Shown here: piece after piece, positions 17,748 through 27,217 of the stretch | How positions within the stretch are numbered: the first letter of the stretch is position 1 | Layout: every line of letters starts with the position of its first letter | Assembly (NCBI GenBank): GCA_011522975.1 | Contig: WTHX01000011.1 | Span: forward strand, 1 to 32,774 | From: Alphaproteobacteria bacterium | GTDB taxonomy: Bacteria; Pseudomonadota; Alphaproteobacteria; Puniceispirillales; UBA1172 | Direction: 5' to 3' | DNA length: 32,774 nucleotides | Made by a program: the position numbers and the translations under genes | Notes under the pieces: model-generated | Told to the model about the DNA's origin: nothing | The model's input: only the letters and a program-made list of their open reading frames with translations | Database searches by the model: none

Positions 17748-19664
17748 ATGGGTAAAGTAATTGGTATTGACCTTGGCACAACAAACTCTTGTGTTGCGGT
17801 TATGGATGGTGGCTCAGCCAAAGTGATTGAAAACGCTGAAGGCGCACGGACAACCCCGTCAATGGTGGCTTTTGCTGATGGTGATGAACGCCTTGTCGGT
17901 CAACCTGCCAAGCGTCAGGCGGTGACCAACCCTGAAAACACCCTATTTGCGATCAAGCGTTTGATTGGCCGCCGTCATGATGATGACGCCGCCAAAAAAT
18001 TTGCCAAATTGATGCCGTATAAAACGGTGGCTGCTGATAATGGTGACAGTTGGGTTGAAGCCCAAGGCGAGAAATATTCACCAAGTCAGGTCTCCAGTTT
18101 TATTCTGCGGAAACTGAAAGAAGATGCCGAAGCCTTTTTGGGTGAAAGCGTCACTGAAGCCGTGATTACCGTGCCGGCTTATTTCAATGATGCTCAGCGT
18201 CAGGCAACCAAAGATGCCGGTAAAATTGCTGGTCTTGATGTGCTCCGCATTATCAATGAACCAACCGCCGCTGCACTGGCCTATGGTCTTGATAAAAAAG
18301 AATCAGGCACGATTGCGGTCTATGACTTAGGTGGCGGGACGTTTGACGTTTCTATTCTGGAAGTCGGCGATGGCGTGTTTGAAGTCAAATCCACCAATGG
18401 TGATACATTCCTCGGCGGTGAAGATTTTGACCAACGCATTATCGATCACTTGGCCGATGAATTTAAGAAAGAAAACAGCATTGATCTGCGTGACGACAAA
18501 CTGGCCCTTCAGCGTCTGAAAGAAGCGGCTGAAAAAGCCAAGATTGAATTGTCCAGCGCGGCCCAAACCGATGTTAATTTGCCGTTTATTACCGCCGACC
18601 AATCCGGCCCTAAGCACCTGAATGTCAAAATGACTCGTGCGACACTGGAATCACTTGTTGATGATTTGGTTCAGCGCAGCATCAAGCCATGTCAGGCGGC
18701 ATTGAAAGATGCTGGTGTGAAGGCTGAAGATATTGATGAAGTCATCATGGTTGGCGGCATGACCCGTATGCCTAAGATCATTGAAGTCGTTCAAGAGTTC
18801 TTTAAGACAGAACCGCATCGCGGGGTAAACCCTGATGAAGTTGTTGCTTCTGGCGCGGCTATTCAGGGCGGTGTCCTGAAAGGTGATGTTAAAGATGTCT
18901 TGTTGCTAGATGTGACGCCATTGTCTTTGGGGATTGAAACCCTGGGCGGTGTCTTCACCCGCTTGATCGACCGCAACACCACGATCCCAACCAAGAAGTC
19001 ACAAACGTTCTCAACGGCTGATGATAATCAGACCGCGGTGACCATCCGTGTCTTCCAAGGTGAACGTGAAATGGCGGCGGATAACAAATTGCTGGGTCAA
19101 TTTGATCTGGTGGGGATTCCAGCCGCGCCGCGTGGTGTGCCTCAAATCGAAGTGACTTTTGATATCGATGCCAATGGGATCGTTAATGTTAGCGCGAAAG
19201 ACAAAGCCACAGGCAAAGAACAGCAGATCAAAATCCAAGCCTCTGGTGGGTTGAGCGATGATGATATTGACCAGATGGTTCAAGATGCTGAAGCCAATGC
19301 CGAAGAAGATAAGAAGCGTCGTGAAAAAGTCGAAGCCCGTAACCAAGCGGAATCACTTGTCCATGGGGCTGAAAAATCACTGGCAGATCTTGGCGATAAA
19401 GCCGATCCTGCGTTGAAGGAAGAAGTTGAAAAAGCTGTTGCTGATCTGAAAGAAGCCTTGGCGGATGAAGATAAAGATGACTTTGGTCCACAAACCGAAG
19501 CCTTATCTGCTGTGCTCATGAAAATGGGTGAGGCTGCTTATGCCGCTGAACAGGCCGAAGCCGGTGACGGTTCTGCTGAAGCGTCTAATGATGAAACTGT
19601 TGTCGATGCTGAATTCGAAGAAGTTGATGACAGTGATGATGACAAAAAATCTGCCAACAGTTAA
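17748..19664 (+). CDS. dnaK: Molecular chaperone DnaK (Hsp70)
   Basis: [52 protein letters not shown]; acidic C-terminus. Confidence 0.99.
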   Translation: MGKVIGIDLGTTNSCVAVMDGGSAKVIENAEGARTTPSMVAFADGDERLVGQPAKRQAVTNPENTLFAIKRLIGRRHDDDAAKKFAKLMPYKTVAADNGDSWVEAQGEKYSPSQVSSFILRKLKEDAEAFLGESVTEAVITVPAYFNDAQRQATKDAGKIAGLDVLRIINEPTAAALAYGLDKKESGTIAVYDLGGGTFDVSILEVGDGVFEVKSTNGDTFLGGEDFDQRIIDHLADEFKKENSIDLRDDKLALQRLKEAAEKAKIELSSAAQTDVNLPFITADQSGPKHLNVKMTRATLESLVDDLVQRSIKPCQAALKDAGVKAEDIDEVIMVGGMTRMPKIIEVVQEFFKTEPHRGVNPDEVVASGAAIQGGVLKGDVKDVLLLDVTPLSLGIETLGGVFTRLIDRNTTIPTKKSQTFSTADDNQTAVTIRVFQGEREMAADNKLLGQFDLVGIPAAPRGVPQIEVTFDIDANGIVNVSAKDKATGKEQQIKIQASGGLSDDDIDQMVQDAEANAEEDKKRREKVEARNQAESLVHGAEKSLADLGDKADPALKEEVEKAVADLKEALADEDKDDFGPQTEALSAVLMKMGEAAYAAEQAEAGDGSAEASNDETVVDAEFEEVDDSDDDKKSANS

Positions 19665-19676
19665 TCGCTGTTGGCA
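19652..19676 (+). other. Perfect 9-bp stem-loop at the dnaK 3' end (TGCCAACAG-ttaatcg-CTGTTGGCA)
   Basis: Exact inverted repeat 19652-19660 / 19668-19676; the dnaK TAA lies in the loop; no downstream T-run, so not a canonical intrinsic terminator. Confidence 0.7.
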
Positions 19677-19705
19677 TCAATTTGGTTAAGATCGTGAGCT
19701 GACCC

Positions 19706-20842
19706 ATGGCGAAACGTGATTTTTATGATGTGCTAGGGGTTGGCCGCGACGCTGATGGCAAAACCATCAAATCCGCCTATCGCAAACTGGCGATGAAATA
19801 TCACCCTGACCGCAACCCTGATGATGCGGCGGCTGAAGAAAAATTCCGTGAAGCCACCGAAGCCTACGATGTCTTAAAAGATGATCAAAAACGTGCGGCT
19901 TATGACCAAATGGGTCATGCGGCGTTTGATCAAAATGGCGGCTTTGGCGGCGGCGGTTTCGGCGGCGGGGCTGGGTTCGGCGGTGCTGGCGGATTTTCAG
20001 ATATTTTTGATGAAATGTTCTCTGACTTTATGGGGGGGCGTGGCGGTGGTCGCCGTGCCAATACCAAAGGGTCAGACCTGCGCTATGATCTAGATATTGA
20101 TTTAGAAGAAGCCTTCGCGGGCGGCAATAAAACCATCACCATCCCTGTGGCAACACGCTGTGAAGGTTGTGACGGATCAGGCGCGGCGGCAGGGTCTGAA
20201 CCTGTCAATTGCGGCACTTGTGGCGGCCATGGCAAGGTTCGTGCTCAACAAGGTTTCTTCACGGTTGAACGCACCTGCCCGGCTTGTCAGGGACAAGGCC
20301 AGACCATTTCTTCACCCTGTGGAGATTGTGGGGGTCAAGGCAGGGTTCAGAAAAACCGCACGTTGAATGTCAATATTCCAGCCGGTGTTGATACCGGCAC
20401 CCGCATCCGTCTTTCTGGTGAAGGTGAAGCAGGGTTGCGCGGCGGCAGTGCTGGTGATCTTTATATTTTCATCAATGTCTATGCCCATGAATTGTTTGAC
20501 CGTGACGGCACGCATTTGTTGTTGACCATGCCGGTGCCAATGACAACGGCGGCTTTGGGTGGGACGGTTGATGTGCCTAATCTGGATGGCAAAATCGCAA
20601 GGGTGACGATCCAACCCGGCACGCAAGCAGGCCATCGCCTGCGGCTTAAGGGCAAAGGTATGCCTGGTCTTCAAGGCCGTGCCCGCGGTGATCTCTATGT
20701 TGATATTCAGGTTGAAACCCCGGTTAATTTGACCAAGAAGCAAAAAGAATTGCTGGAAGAATTTTCCACGGATTCGAAAAAACAAAACCCAGAATCAACA
20801 TCATTTATGAATCGCATCCGCAATATGTTTAGTGATGACTAA
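19706..20842 (+). CDS. dnaJ: Molecular chaperone DnaJ (Hsp40)
   Basis: J-domain [34 protein letters not shown]; Gly/Phe-rich region; four CxxCxGxG-type zinc motifs. Confidence 0.99.
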   Translation: MAKRDFYDVLGVGRDADGKTIKSAYRKLAMKYHPDRNPDDAAAEEKFREATEAYDVLKDDQKRAAYDQMGHAAFDQNGGFGGGGFGGGAGFGGAGGFSDIFDEMFSDFMGGRGGGRRANTKGSDLRYDLDIDLEEAFAGGNKTITIPVATRCEGCDGSGAAAGSEPVNCGTCGGHGKVRAQQGFFTVERTCPACQGQGQTISSPCGDCGGQGRVQKNRTLNVNIPAGVDTGTRIRLSGEGEAGLRGGSAGDLYIFINVYAHELFDRDGTHLLLTMPVPMTTAALGGTVDVPNLDGKIARVTIQPGTQAGHRLRLKGKGMPGLQGRARGDLYVDIQVETPVNLTKKQKELLEEFSTDSKKQNPESTSFMNRIRNMFSDD

Positions 20843-20912
20843 ATCCTGAGCCATTGTCTTAACTTGGCAGATGTCAGGCAATTGATTATGCTGGCCGAAA
20901 CAGGAGTTTAAT

Positions 20913-21725
20913 ATGTCATCATCCCCAATTCGCATTTCATTACCGGGCGCGTCTGGCCGCATGGGCCGGATGATCACCAAAGCGGTTGCTGATCGCGGTG
21001 ATGTCACCATTACAGCCGCAACGGATCGGCCTGGGGTTGATGCGATAGGCGTTGATATTGGTCGTCTGAACGGTTTCGATGAAACTGGCGTGGTGATCGC
21101 GGATCAAACAGAAGCGTTATTCAACCCTACCCCTGATGTGGTGGTTGATTTTACCAGCCCCCAAGTCAGTGCTGACCATGCTTTGCTTTGTGCTGAAAAA
21201 GGCGTGCCGATTGTGGTGGGTACAACGGGCCTTGCGGCAGAACATATTGAAATGCTTAAAACTGCGGCGGAAAAAACAGCCGTTGTGTGGTGCGCCAATA
21301 CCTCGGTTGGGGTCACCATGCTGGAACAATTGGTTGAAGATGCGGTGCGTGCCCTTGGTGAAGACTGGGATATTGAAATTGTTGAAGCCCATCACAAACA
21401 TAAAGTTGATGCCCCTTCAGGCACAGCCTTGGCCTTAGGTGAAGCGGCGGCGCGTGGCCGTGGTGTTGCTTTGGATGATGTTGCTGATCGCGGGCGTGAT
21501 GGCATCACAGGCGAACGTCAAGATGGCGCCATTGGATTTGCCGTGATGCGTGGTGGTGATGTTGTCGGTGAACATAGCGTTGTTTTCTATGGTCAAGCCG
21601 AACGTGTTGAGATTACCCATCGGGCGATGGATCGCATGGTCTTTGCGCGGGGTGCGGTAAGGGCTGCTGTTTGGGCGGCGAAAGCCAAGCCCGGGCTTTA
21701 CTCCATGAAAGATGTTTTATCTTAA
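20913..21725 (+). CDS. dapB: 4-hydroxy-tetrahydrodipicolinate reductase
   Basis: GASGRMGRMITKAV; VVDFTSPQVSADHALLCAEKGVPIVVGTTG; EIVEAHHKHKVDAPSGTAL; GFAVMRGGDVVGEHSVVFYG. Confidence 0.97.
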   Translation: MSSSPIRISLPGASGRMGRMITKAVADRGDVTITAATDRPGVDAIGVDIGRLNGFDETGVVIADQTEALFNPTPDVVVDFTSPQVSADHALLCAEKGVPIVVGTTGLAAEHIEMLKTAAEKTAVVWCANTSVGVTMLEQLVEDAVRALGEDWDIEIVEAHHKHKVDAPSGTALALGEAAARGRGVALDDVADRGRDGITGERQDGAIGFAVMRGGDVVGEHSVVFYGQAERVEITHRAMDRMVFARGAVRAAVWAAKAKPGLYSMKDVLS

Positions 21726-21755
21726 TGCAATAATGTGATGGCTAACCCAAGATGG

Positions 21756-22301
21756 TTATCGTTGGGCATCTTTCAGCATGGCATCAACTTCGGGCAGCAA
21801 TTCCCGTTTTTCGGCGACATGCAAAAATGCCCCGATTTCTGTTGATTTGCCATGGCTTGAGACAATCAGTTTTGGCACTTCACGGCTTTTCAGGTCGTCA
21901 TCATCGACTTTCACATTAGGGACAAGTTTGGCCTTCAGCCAAGGGGTTGGCAATTCATCAACGGTCTTTTCACCATCAACCGAAATGCGTTCAATCCGAA
22001 ATGTATCTTTTGTCGCCATCAGATGTTCACGTTGGCGGGCAGCACGATAATTTAATTTAAAGACAATATAAAGAACGCCAATCTCAGCGCCCATAAAACC
22101 AATAACAGGCCAAGCGCCCACCAAGAAAAATCCAAGCCCCATGGTCAGCATCAACCCGCCCAAGACCATCATAAAGATTTTAAATCCTTTTGGGCTTAAA
22201 CTCCGGTGTGGCCATAACTCAAGCCGCTGGCGCGGCTTTTGGCTTTGATCATCGTGGGTCTGTGGCATATCATCTGTCATGGTGTTACCATGCTTCGGCA
22301 T
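21756..22301 (-). CDS. DUF2244-family membrane protein
   Basis: LWPHRSLSPKGFKIFMMVLGGLMLTMGLGFFLVGAWPVIGFMGAEIGVLYIVFKLNYRAAR: two predicted TM segments and a DUF2244-like motif. Confidence 0.75.
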   Translation of the reverse strand: MPKHGNTMTDDMPQTHDDQSQKPRQRLELWPHRSLSPKGFKIFMMVLGGLMLTMGLGFFLVGAWPVIGFMGAEIGVLYIVFKLNYRAARQREHLMATKDTFRIERISVDGEKTVDELPTPWLKAKLVPNVKVDDDDLKSREVPKLIVSSHGKSTEIGAFLHVAEKRELLPEVDAMLKDAQR

Positions 22302-22394
22302 ATCTGTGGCGTCAAGTCAGAAGCCTGATTTGGGTCAGATTGCCGCAAAGTCAAAACCTTTTCATCATGCCTGCATATTCAAAGGACATTTGCC

Positions 22395-23066
22395 ATGGCT
22401 GCTAAACCTGAAAAACCATCGCCGAAAATGAAACAGGCTGATATTGATAAGTCGTTTGAAAAATTGGCTGAAATTATGCCTGAACCACAAACAGAATTGA
22501 ATTTCGTCAATCCTTATACATTGTTGGTGGCGGTTGCGCTTTCTGCTCAGGCGACAGATGTCAGCGTTAATAAAGCCACCGCCCCTTTGTTTAAGAAAGT
22601 CACAACACCCGAAGAAATGGTGGCTTTGGGTCTCGATAAATTAAAAGATTATATCAAAACCATCGGGCTTTATAACACCAAGGCCAAGAACGTCATCGCC
22701 ATGGCGGAAATTTTGATCCGTGATCACAACAGCATGGTGCCAGAAGACCGTGATCTTTTGGAAAAACTGCCCGGTGTGGGGCGTAAAACCGCCAATGTTG
22801 TGTTGAACGAAGCCTTTGGCCATCCAACCATCGCGGTGGATACCCATATTTTCAGGCTTGGCAATCGAACAGGCATGGCGGTGGGGGCAACACCGCTGAA
22901 GGTTGAAAAGTTATTGGAAATGCGGGTGCCTGATGCGTTTAAAAAGCAAGCCCATCACTGGCTTATTTTGCATGGCCGTTATACATGTGTGGCGCGCAAG
23001 CCAAAATGCGGCAATTGCGTGATCATCAATGAATGTATGTATCGCCACAAAACGACGGTGGATTAA
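22395..23066 (+). CDS. nth: Endonuclease III
   Basis: ALSAQATDVSVNKATAPLF; LPGVGRKTANVVLNEAFGHPTIAVDTHIFRLGNRTG; C-terminal [4Fe-4S] cysteines CVARKPKCGNCVIINEC. Confidence 0.97.
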   Translation: MAAKPEKPSPKMKQADIDKSFEKLAEIMPEPQTELNFVNPYTLLVAVALSAQATDVSVNKATAPLFKKVTTPEEMVALGLDKLKDYIKTIGLYNTKAKNVIAMAEILIRDHNSMVPEDRDLLEKLPGVGRKTANVVLNEAFGHPTIAVDTHIFRLGNRTGMAVGATPLKVEKLLEMRVPDAFKKQAHHWLILHGRYTCVARKPKCGNCVIINECMYRHKTTVD

Positions 23067-23632
23067 GCATCAGATGAAGATATGCTGTCTTGATCCAATG
23101 CCCCCAAATCAAAATGGCAAGATGGGGCGTCATAGGCGGTGTTGATGATCCGGTGGCGGCGATGCGAAGACGTTATCACCAACGGCTGGCCTTCTGCTCT
23201 TGGCATGGCAACAAAGTCAACAACACAGGATGGCAGCCTGTATTGATAGACTTCTACCCCAGCATCAATGCGCTTGTAATCAGGTTCACCCAAGCGGCGG
23301 ATTAAGTCAGCAACTTTAACCCCAACCAATTCATCAGGGTTAAGGCTTGGTGGCGACGGCGGTGGTGGCGGGGCTTCAGGCTCAGGTGGCGGTGTTAATG
23401 CGGCGACAGTTTCATTTACCTCGGGGGTTTCTGTTTCGCCTTGATCATCAATATCATCAATGGCTTGATCAATCGCGTTTGCAATGCTGGTGTCTTCGGC
23501 GGCCACTTCATTAAGGATGGTTTCGGTGGTTTCCGCATCCAAAGTCACATCGATATTCCGCGCCGAAGGTTGCTGGCACGCGGTGATGACCACAGGCAAA
23601 AGAAGAATAGGAAAAATCGCAAGAAGGCGCAT
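23063..23632 (-). CDS. Putative proline-rich lipoprotein of unknown function
   Basis: Signal peptide with lipobox LLPVVITACQQPS, acidic linker, Pro-rich tract (PPPEPEAPPPPPSPPS), then a C-terminal domain LVGVKVADLIRRLGEPDYKRIDAGVEVYQYRLPSCVVDF. Confidence 0.72.
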   Translation of the reverse strand: MRLLAIFPILLLPVVITACQQPSARNIDVTLDAETTETILNEVAAEDTSIANAIDQAIDDIDDQGETETPEVNETVAALTPPPEPEAPPPPPSPPSLNPDELVGVKVADLIRRLGEPDYKRIDAGVEVYQYRLPSCVVDFVAMPRAEGQPLVITSSHRRHRIINTAYDAPSCHFDLGALDQDSISSSDA

Positions 23633-23741
23633 AAAGATTAATCTCTAAAAACTGTTCATTAAGGTCTTATCCTTTCGACCTTCAGTTTTCAATCATAATG
23701 CGGTAGATATATCCATCTTTTACAGTTTTGGGTTTACCATC

Positions 23742-24707
23742 ATGTCTTCAGCATCAATCGTCACCATCGGCAATGCCATTGTCGATATTATTTCAAAGGC
23801 TGATGATCAGTTCATTATTGATCAAGGCATGGAAAAAAGTGCCATGAATTTGATTGATGGTGATCGCGCCAGCCAACTTTATGATGCGATTGGCCCGGCG
23901 ATGGAGGTTTCAGGCGGGTCTGCTGCCAATACCGCCGTTGGCATTTCATCCTTTGGGGGGAGTGCAGGGTTTATCGGTAAAATTTCAGAAGACCTTTTGG
24001 GCAAAGTTTTCACCCATGACATTTCAGCCGCAGGGGTTGCTTTCCCTCCTGTCTATGATGCGGATCACCCCACCGCGTGTTCGTTTATTCTGGTGACGCC
24101 GGATACTGAACGCACCATGAATACTTATCTTGGGGCTTGTATCACGCTTAATGAAGATGACATGAACGAAGAGCTGATCGCAGGGGCAGATTGGGTTTAC
24201 CTCGAAGGCTATTTGTTTGATGCCCCAAGAGGCCCTGGGTGCTATCAGCGTGTTGCAGAAATTGCCCATGCCAATAACACAAAACTGGCTTTATCATTAT
24301 CGGATGCATGGTGTGTTGAACGTCACTATGACGCGCTAACAGGGTTTATCGCTGATCACGCTGATCTGATTTTTGGCAATGAAGATGAATTGTTAAGCCT
24401 GTTCCCGGGCGATTTTGATGCCGCGGTTAAACGCTTGCCTGAATTGGTGGCCGAAGCCGCCATCACCAAAGGCGCGGGCGGGTCTATGGCGGTGACATCG
24501 GGTGAGGTTGTTGCTGTACCGGCTCAACAAGATATCAAGGTTGTTGACACAACAGGGGCAGGCGATCTTTATGCGGCTGGCTATCTGTTTGGTCGCCAAC
24601 GTGGCGATGGCCTTGAACGATCAGCACAATTGGCGACGATTGCCGCTAGTGAAGTGATTTCACATATCGGCGCACGTCCCTTGGATCGCCTGGCGGACCA
24701 GATTTAA
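23742..24707 (+). CDS. PfkB-family carbohydrate/nucleoside kinase (adenosine kinase-like)
   Basis: MEVSGGSAANTAVGISSFGGSAGFIGKISEDLLG; C-terminal DTTGAGDLYAAGYLFG motif. Confidence 0.9.
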   Translation: MSSASIVTIGNAIVDIISKADDQFIIDQGMEKSAMNLIDGDRASQLYDAIGPAMEVSGGSAANTAVGISSFGGSAGFIGKISEDLLGKVFTHDISAAGVAFPPVYDADHPTACSFILVTPDTERTMNTYLGACITLNEDDMNEELIAGADWVYLEGYLFDAPRGPGCYQRVAEIAHANNTKLALSLSDAWCVERHYDALTGFIADHADLIFGNEDELLSLFPGDFDAAVKRLPELVAEAAITKGAGGSMAVTSGEVVAVPAQQDIKVVDTTGAGDLYAAGYLFGRQRGDGLERSAQLATIAASEVISHIGARPLDRLADQI

Positions 24708-24712
24708 GCCAA

Positions 24713-26977
24713 TTATTTTTCCATGCTTTCAAAGGCTGAAAGCGCGGCGGCTTGCAGAATGTCATTGACGCTCGCCCCCATGGGGACGATTTGAAATGGC
24801 TTTTCTGCACCAAAAATAATCGGGCCAATGGTGGACCCGCCGCCAAGTTTCTTGAGCAGTTTAAACGCGATATTGGCGGAATGAAGCCCTGGCATCACCA
24901 GAACATTGGCGGGGCCTGAAAGACGGCTAAACGGATAATTTGCCCGCATCAGATCATAATCCAACGCCACATCAGCCGTCATCTCACCGTCATATTCAAA
25001 ATCAACCTGTCGGCTGTCCAATACATCGACTGTCTTATGGGCACTGGCGGCTGTTTTCATCCATGGATTGCCAAAATTGGAAAACGACATGATCGCGACC
25101 CTTGGGGTGATGCCTAATTTTTTGACTTGATTGGAAATGCCTTCAGCAATATCAGCCATGGTTTCAGAATCAGGCCGTTCATGGATTGAAGTATCGCCCA
25201 AAAATACAGTCGTGCCACGCGAAACCACCATACTCATCGAATAAATCTGCGATTGTTTGGGGTTTATCACCCGTGTGATGTGATCAAAACTTGATTTGAA
25301 CGATCGTGTCGTGCCTGTGACCATGGCATCGGCATCACCGGCGTTGACCATAGCGGCGGCAAAAATATTACGGTCTTGATTGACCATGCGCTGACAATCG
25401 CGGCGCATGGCACCATTGCGCTGTAGTTTTTCATAAAGTTGATCAATGTAATGTTCATTCTGATCGGAATTTTTCGCGTTCACGCAGATCAATTCATCGG
25501 CGCCTTCAAGGCCAATGCGTTCAATGGCTTCTTTTAGGCGATGTTCACGGGCGATCATAATCGGCTCACCGTAACCTGCGTTGCGGAAGGCAACAGCCGC
25601 ACGAATAACACGTTCTTCTTCACCTTCGGCAAAGACAACACGCTTTTTCTCATCTTTGATGCGGGTGAAGATTTTCTGCAATGTTGATGCTGTTGGGTCA
25701 AGCCGTGCTGACAATGTGTTGCGATAGTCTTCCATATCGGTTATGGGCTTGCGGGCAACGCCATCATCCATAGCGGCTTTGGCAACTGCGGCCGAAACCT
25801 CAACAATCAAGCGCGGGTCAAAAGGCGCTGGGATGATATAATCATTGCCGTAATGCAGGACTTTGCCGTCATAGGCTTCATTAACCTCATCAGGCACATC
25901 TTCCCGCGCCAGATTGGCAATCGCTTCGGCGGCGGCAATTTTCATGCCTTGGGTAATCGATGATGCCCGAACATCTAACGCACCACGGAAAATATAAGGA
26001 AAGCCCAAAACATTATTCACCTGATTGGGGAAATCTGAACGGCCAGTCGCGACAATCGCATCAGGCCGGGCGGCTTTTGCCTCATCAGGCATAATTTCAG
26101 GTTCAGGGTTGGCCATGGCAAAGATAATGGGTTTTTCTGCCATGGATTTGACCATGTCTTGGCTGACGATATTGGCAACAGACAGACCCAAGAACACATC
26201 AGCGCCCACCAATGCTTCTTCAAGACTGCGCAATTCTGTTTTAACCGCATGGCGGGCTTTCCATGGGTTCATATCAACCTCACGGCCATCATAAATCACG
26301 CCTTCGATATCAACCAGAATGACATTGTCATGGGGTACGCCCATGGCTTTCATCAGATCGATGCAAGCGATCGATGCCGCCCCGCCGCCAGAGCTGACAA
26401 TCTTAACAGATTTCAAATCACGCCCTGTCAGGTGCACCGCGTTGATTAAAGCAGCGGCGGTGATAATCGCTGTACCATGTTGGTCATCATGGAAAACAGG
26501 AATATCCATGACCTCTTGCAAGCGGTTTTCAATGATAAAACATTCAGGTGATTTGATGTCTTCTAGGTTGATGCCGCCAAAACTGCTGCCCATCAATGAG
26601 ACCGCATCAACAAAACGGTCAACGTCATTGGTGTTGATCTCAAGGTCAATACCGTCGAGGTCAGCAAATTTTTTGAACAGAACAGCCTTGCCTTCCATCA
26701 CAGGTTTTGAGGCTTGCGCGCCAATATTGCCCAGCCCTAGAACAGCAGTTCCATTGCTGATGATTCCCACCGTATTGCCTTTATTGGTGTAATCATAAGC
26801 CTTGTCAGGATCATCGGCGATTTCCATACAAGGCGCGGCCACCCCAGGCGAATACGCCAGCGCCAAATCATTTTGACTGGTCAAAGGCTTTGTTGGGGCA
26901 ATCTCAAATTTACCAGGGCGACCTTTGGCATGAAAATTGAGCGCATCAGCATTAAGAGATGAACGAGATTTAGGCAT
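24713..26977 (-). CDS. maeB: NADP-dependent malic enzyme with C-terminal phosphotransacetylase-like domain
   Basis: N-terminal malic enzyme (LALAYSPGVAAPCMEIADDPDKAYDYT; HDDQHGTAIITAAALINA; ATGRSDFPNQVNNVLGFP) fused to a PTA-like region (DADAMVTGTTRSFKSSFDHITRVI; PGLHSANIAFKLLKKLGGG). Confidence 0.95.
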   Translation of the reverse strand: MPKSRSSLNADALNFHAKGRPGKFEIAPTKPLTSQNDLALAYSPGVAAPCMEIADDPDKAYDYTNKGNTVGIISNGTAVLGLGNIGAQASKPVMEGKAVLFKKFADLDGIDLEINTNDVDRFVDAVSLMGSSFGGINLEDIKSPECFIIENRLQEVMDIPVFHDDQHGTAIITAAALINAVHLTGRDLKSVKIVSSGGGAASIACIDLMKAMGVPHDNVILVDIEGVIYDGREVDMNPWKARHAVKTELRSLEEALVGADVFLGLSVANIVSQDMVKSMAEKPIIFAMANPEPEIMPDEAKAARPDAIVATGRSDFPNQVNNVLGFPYIFRGALDVRASSITQGMKIAAAEAIANLAREDVPDEVNEAYDGKVLHYGNDYIIPAPFDPRLIVEVSAAVAKAAMDDGVARKPITDMEDYRNTLSARLDPTASTLQKIFTRIKDEKKRVVFAEGEEERVIRAAVAFRNAGYGEPIMIAREHRLKEAIERIGLEGADELICVNAKNSDQNEHYIDQLYEKLQRNGAMRRDCQRMVNQDRNIFAAAMVNAGDADAMVTGTTRSFKSSFDHITRVINPKQSQIYSMSMVVSRGTTVFLGDTSIHERPDSETMADIAEGISNQVKKLGITPRVAIMSFSNFGNPWMKTAASAHKTVDVLDSRQVDFEYDGEMTADVALDYDLMRANYPFSRLSGPANVLVMPGLHSANIAFKLLKKLGGGSTIGPIIFGAEKPFQIVPMGASVNDILQAAALSAFESMEK

Positions 26978-27217
26978 TTTATTGGCCTTAAACTTTCCGA
27001 GCGTTGATTAATGGAAACAAAAAACGGTGCTTCACATGAAATGAAAATAAACTTCAATTTAATGACGTTTAAGGGTGGATTATAAGACGGTAGAGGTTAT
27101 CCTGACAAGAACTGTTATCATAAGATGAATGGCGGGGGTAACCCCAATTCATGTCGATTGTTATCATGGTATTTTTTATTCATGGCACTTGTTTAATCAT
27201 GGTATTGGGTCTTAATC

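Noticed and set aside
19930-20055. GGC/GGT-rich repetitive stretch
   Set aside because: This is the normal Gly/Phe-rich linker of DnaJ.
20312-20785. 157-aa minus-strand ORF opposite dnaJ
   Set aside because: Shadow ORF; dnaJ is unambiguous on the plus strand.
26319-26792. 157-aa plus-strand ORF opposite maeB
   Set aside because: Shadow ORF inside strongly supported maeB; composition consistent with antisense translation.
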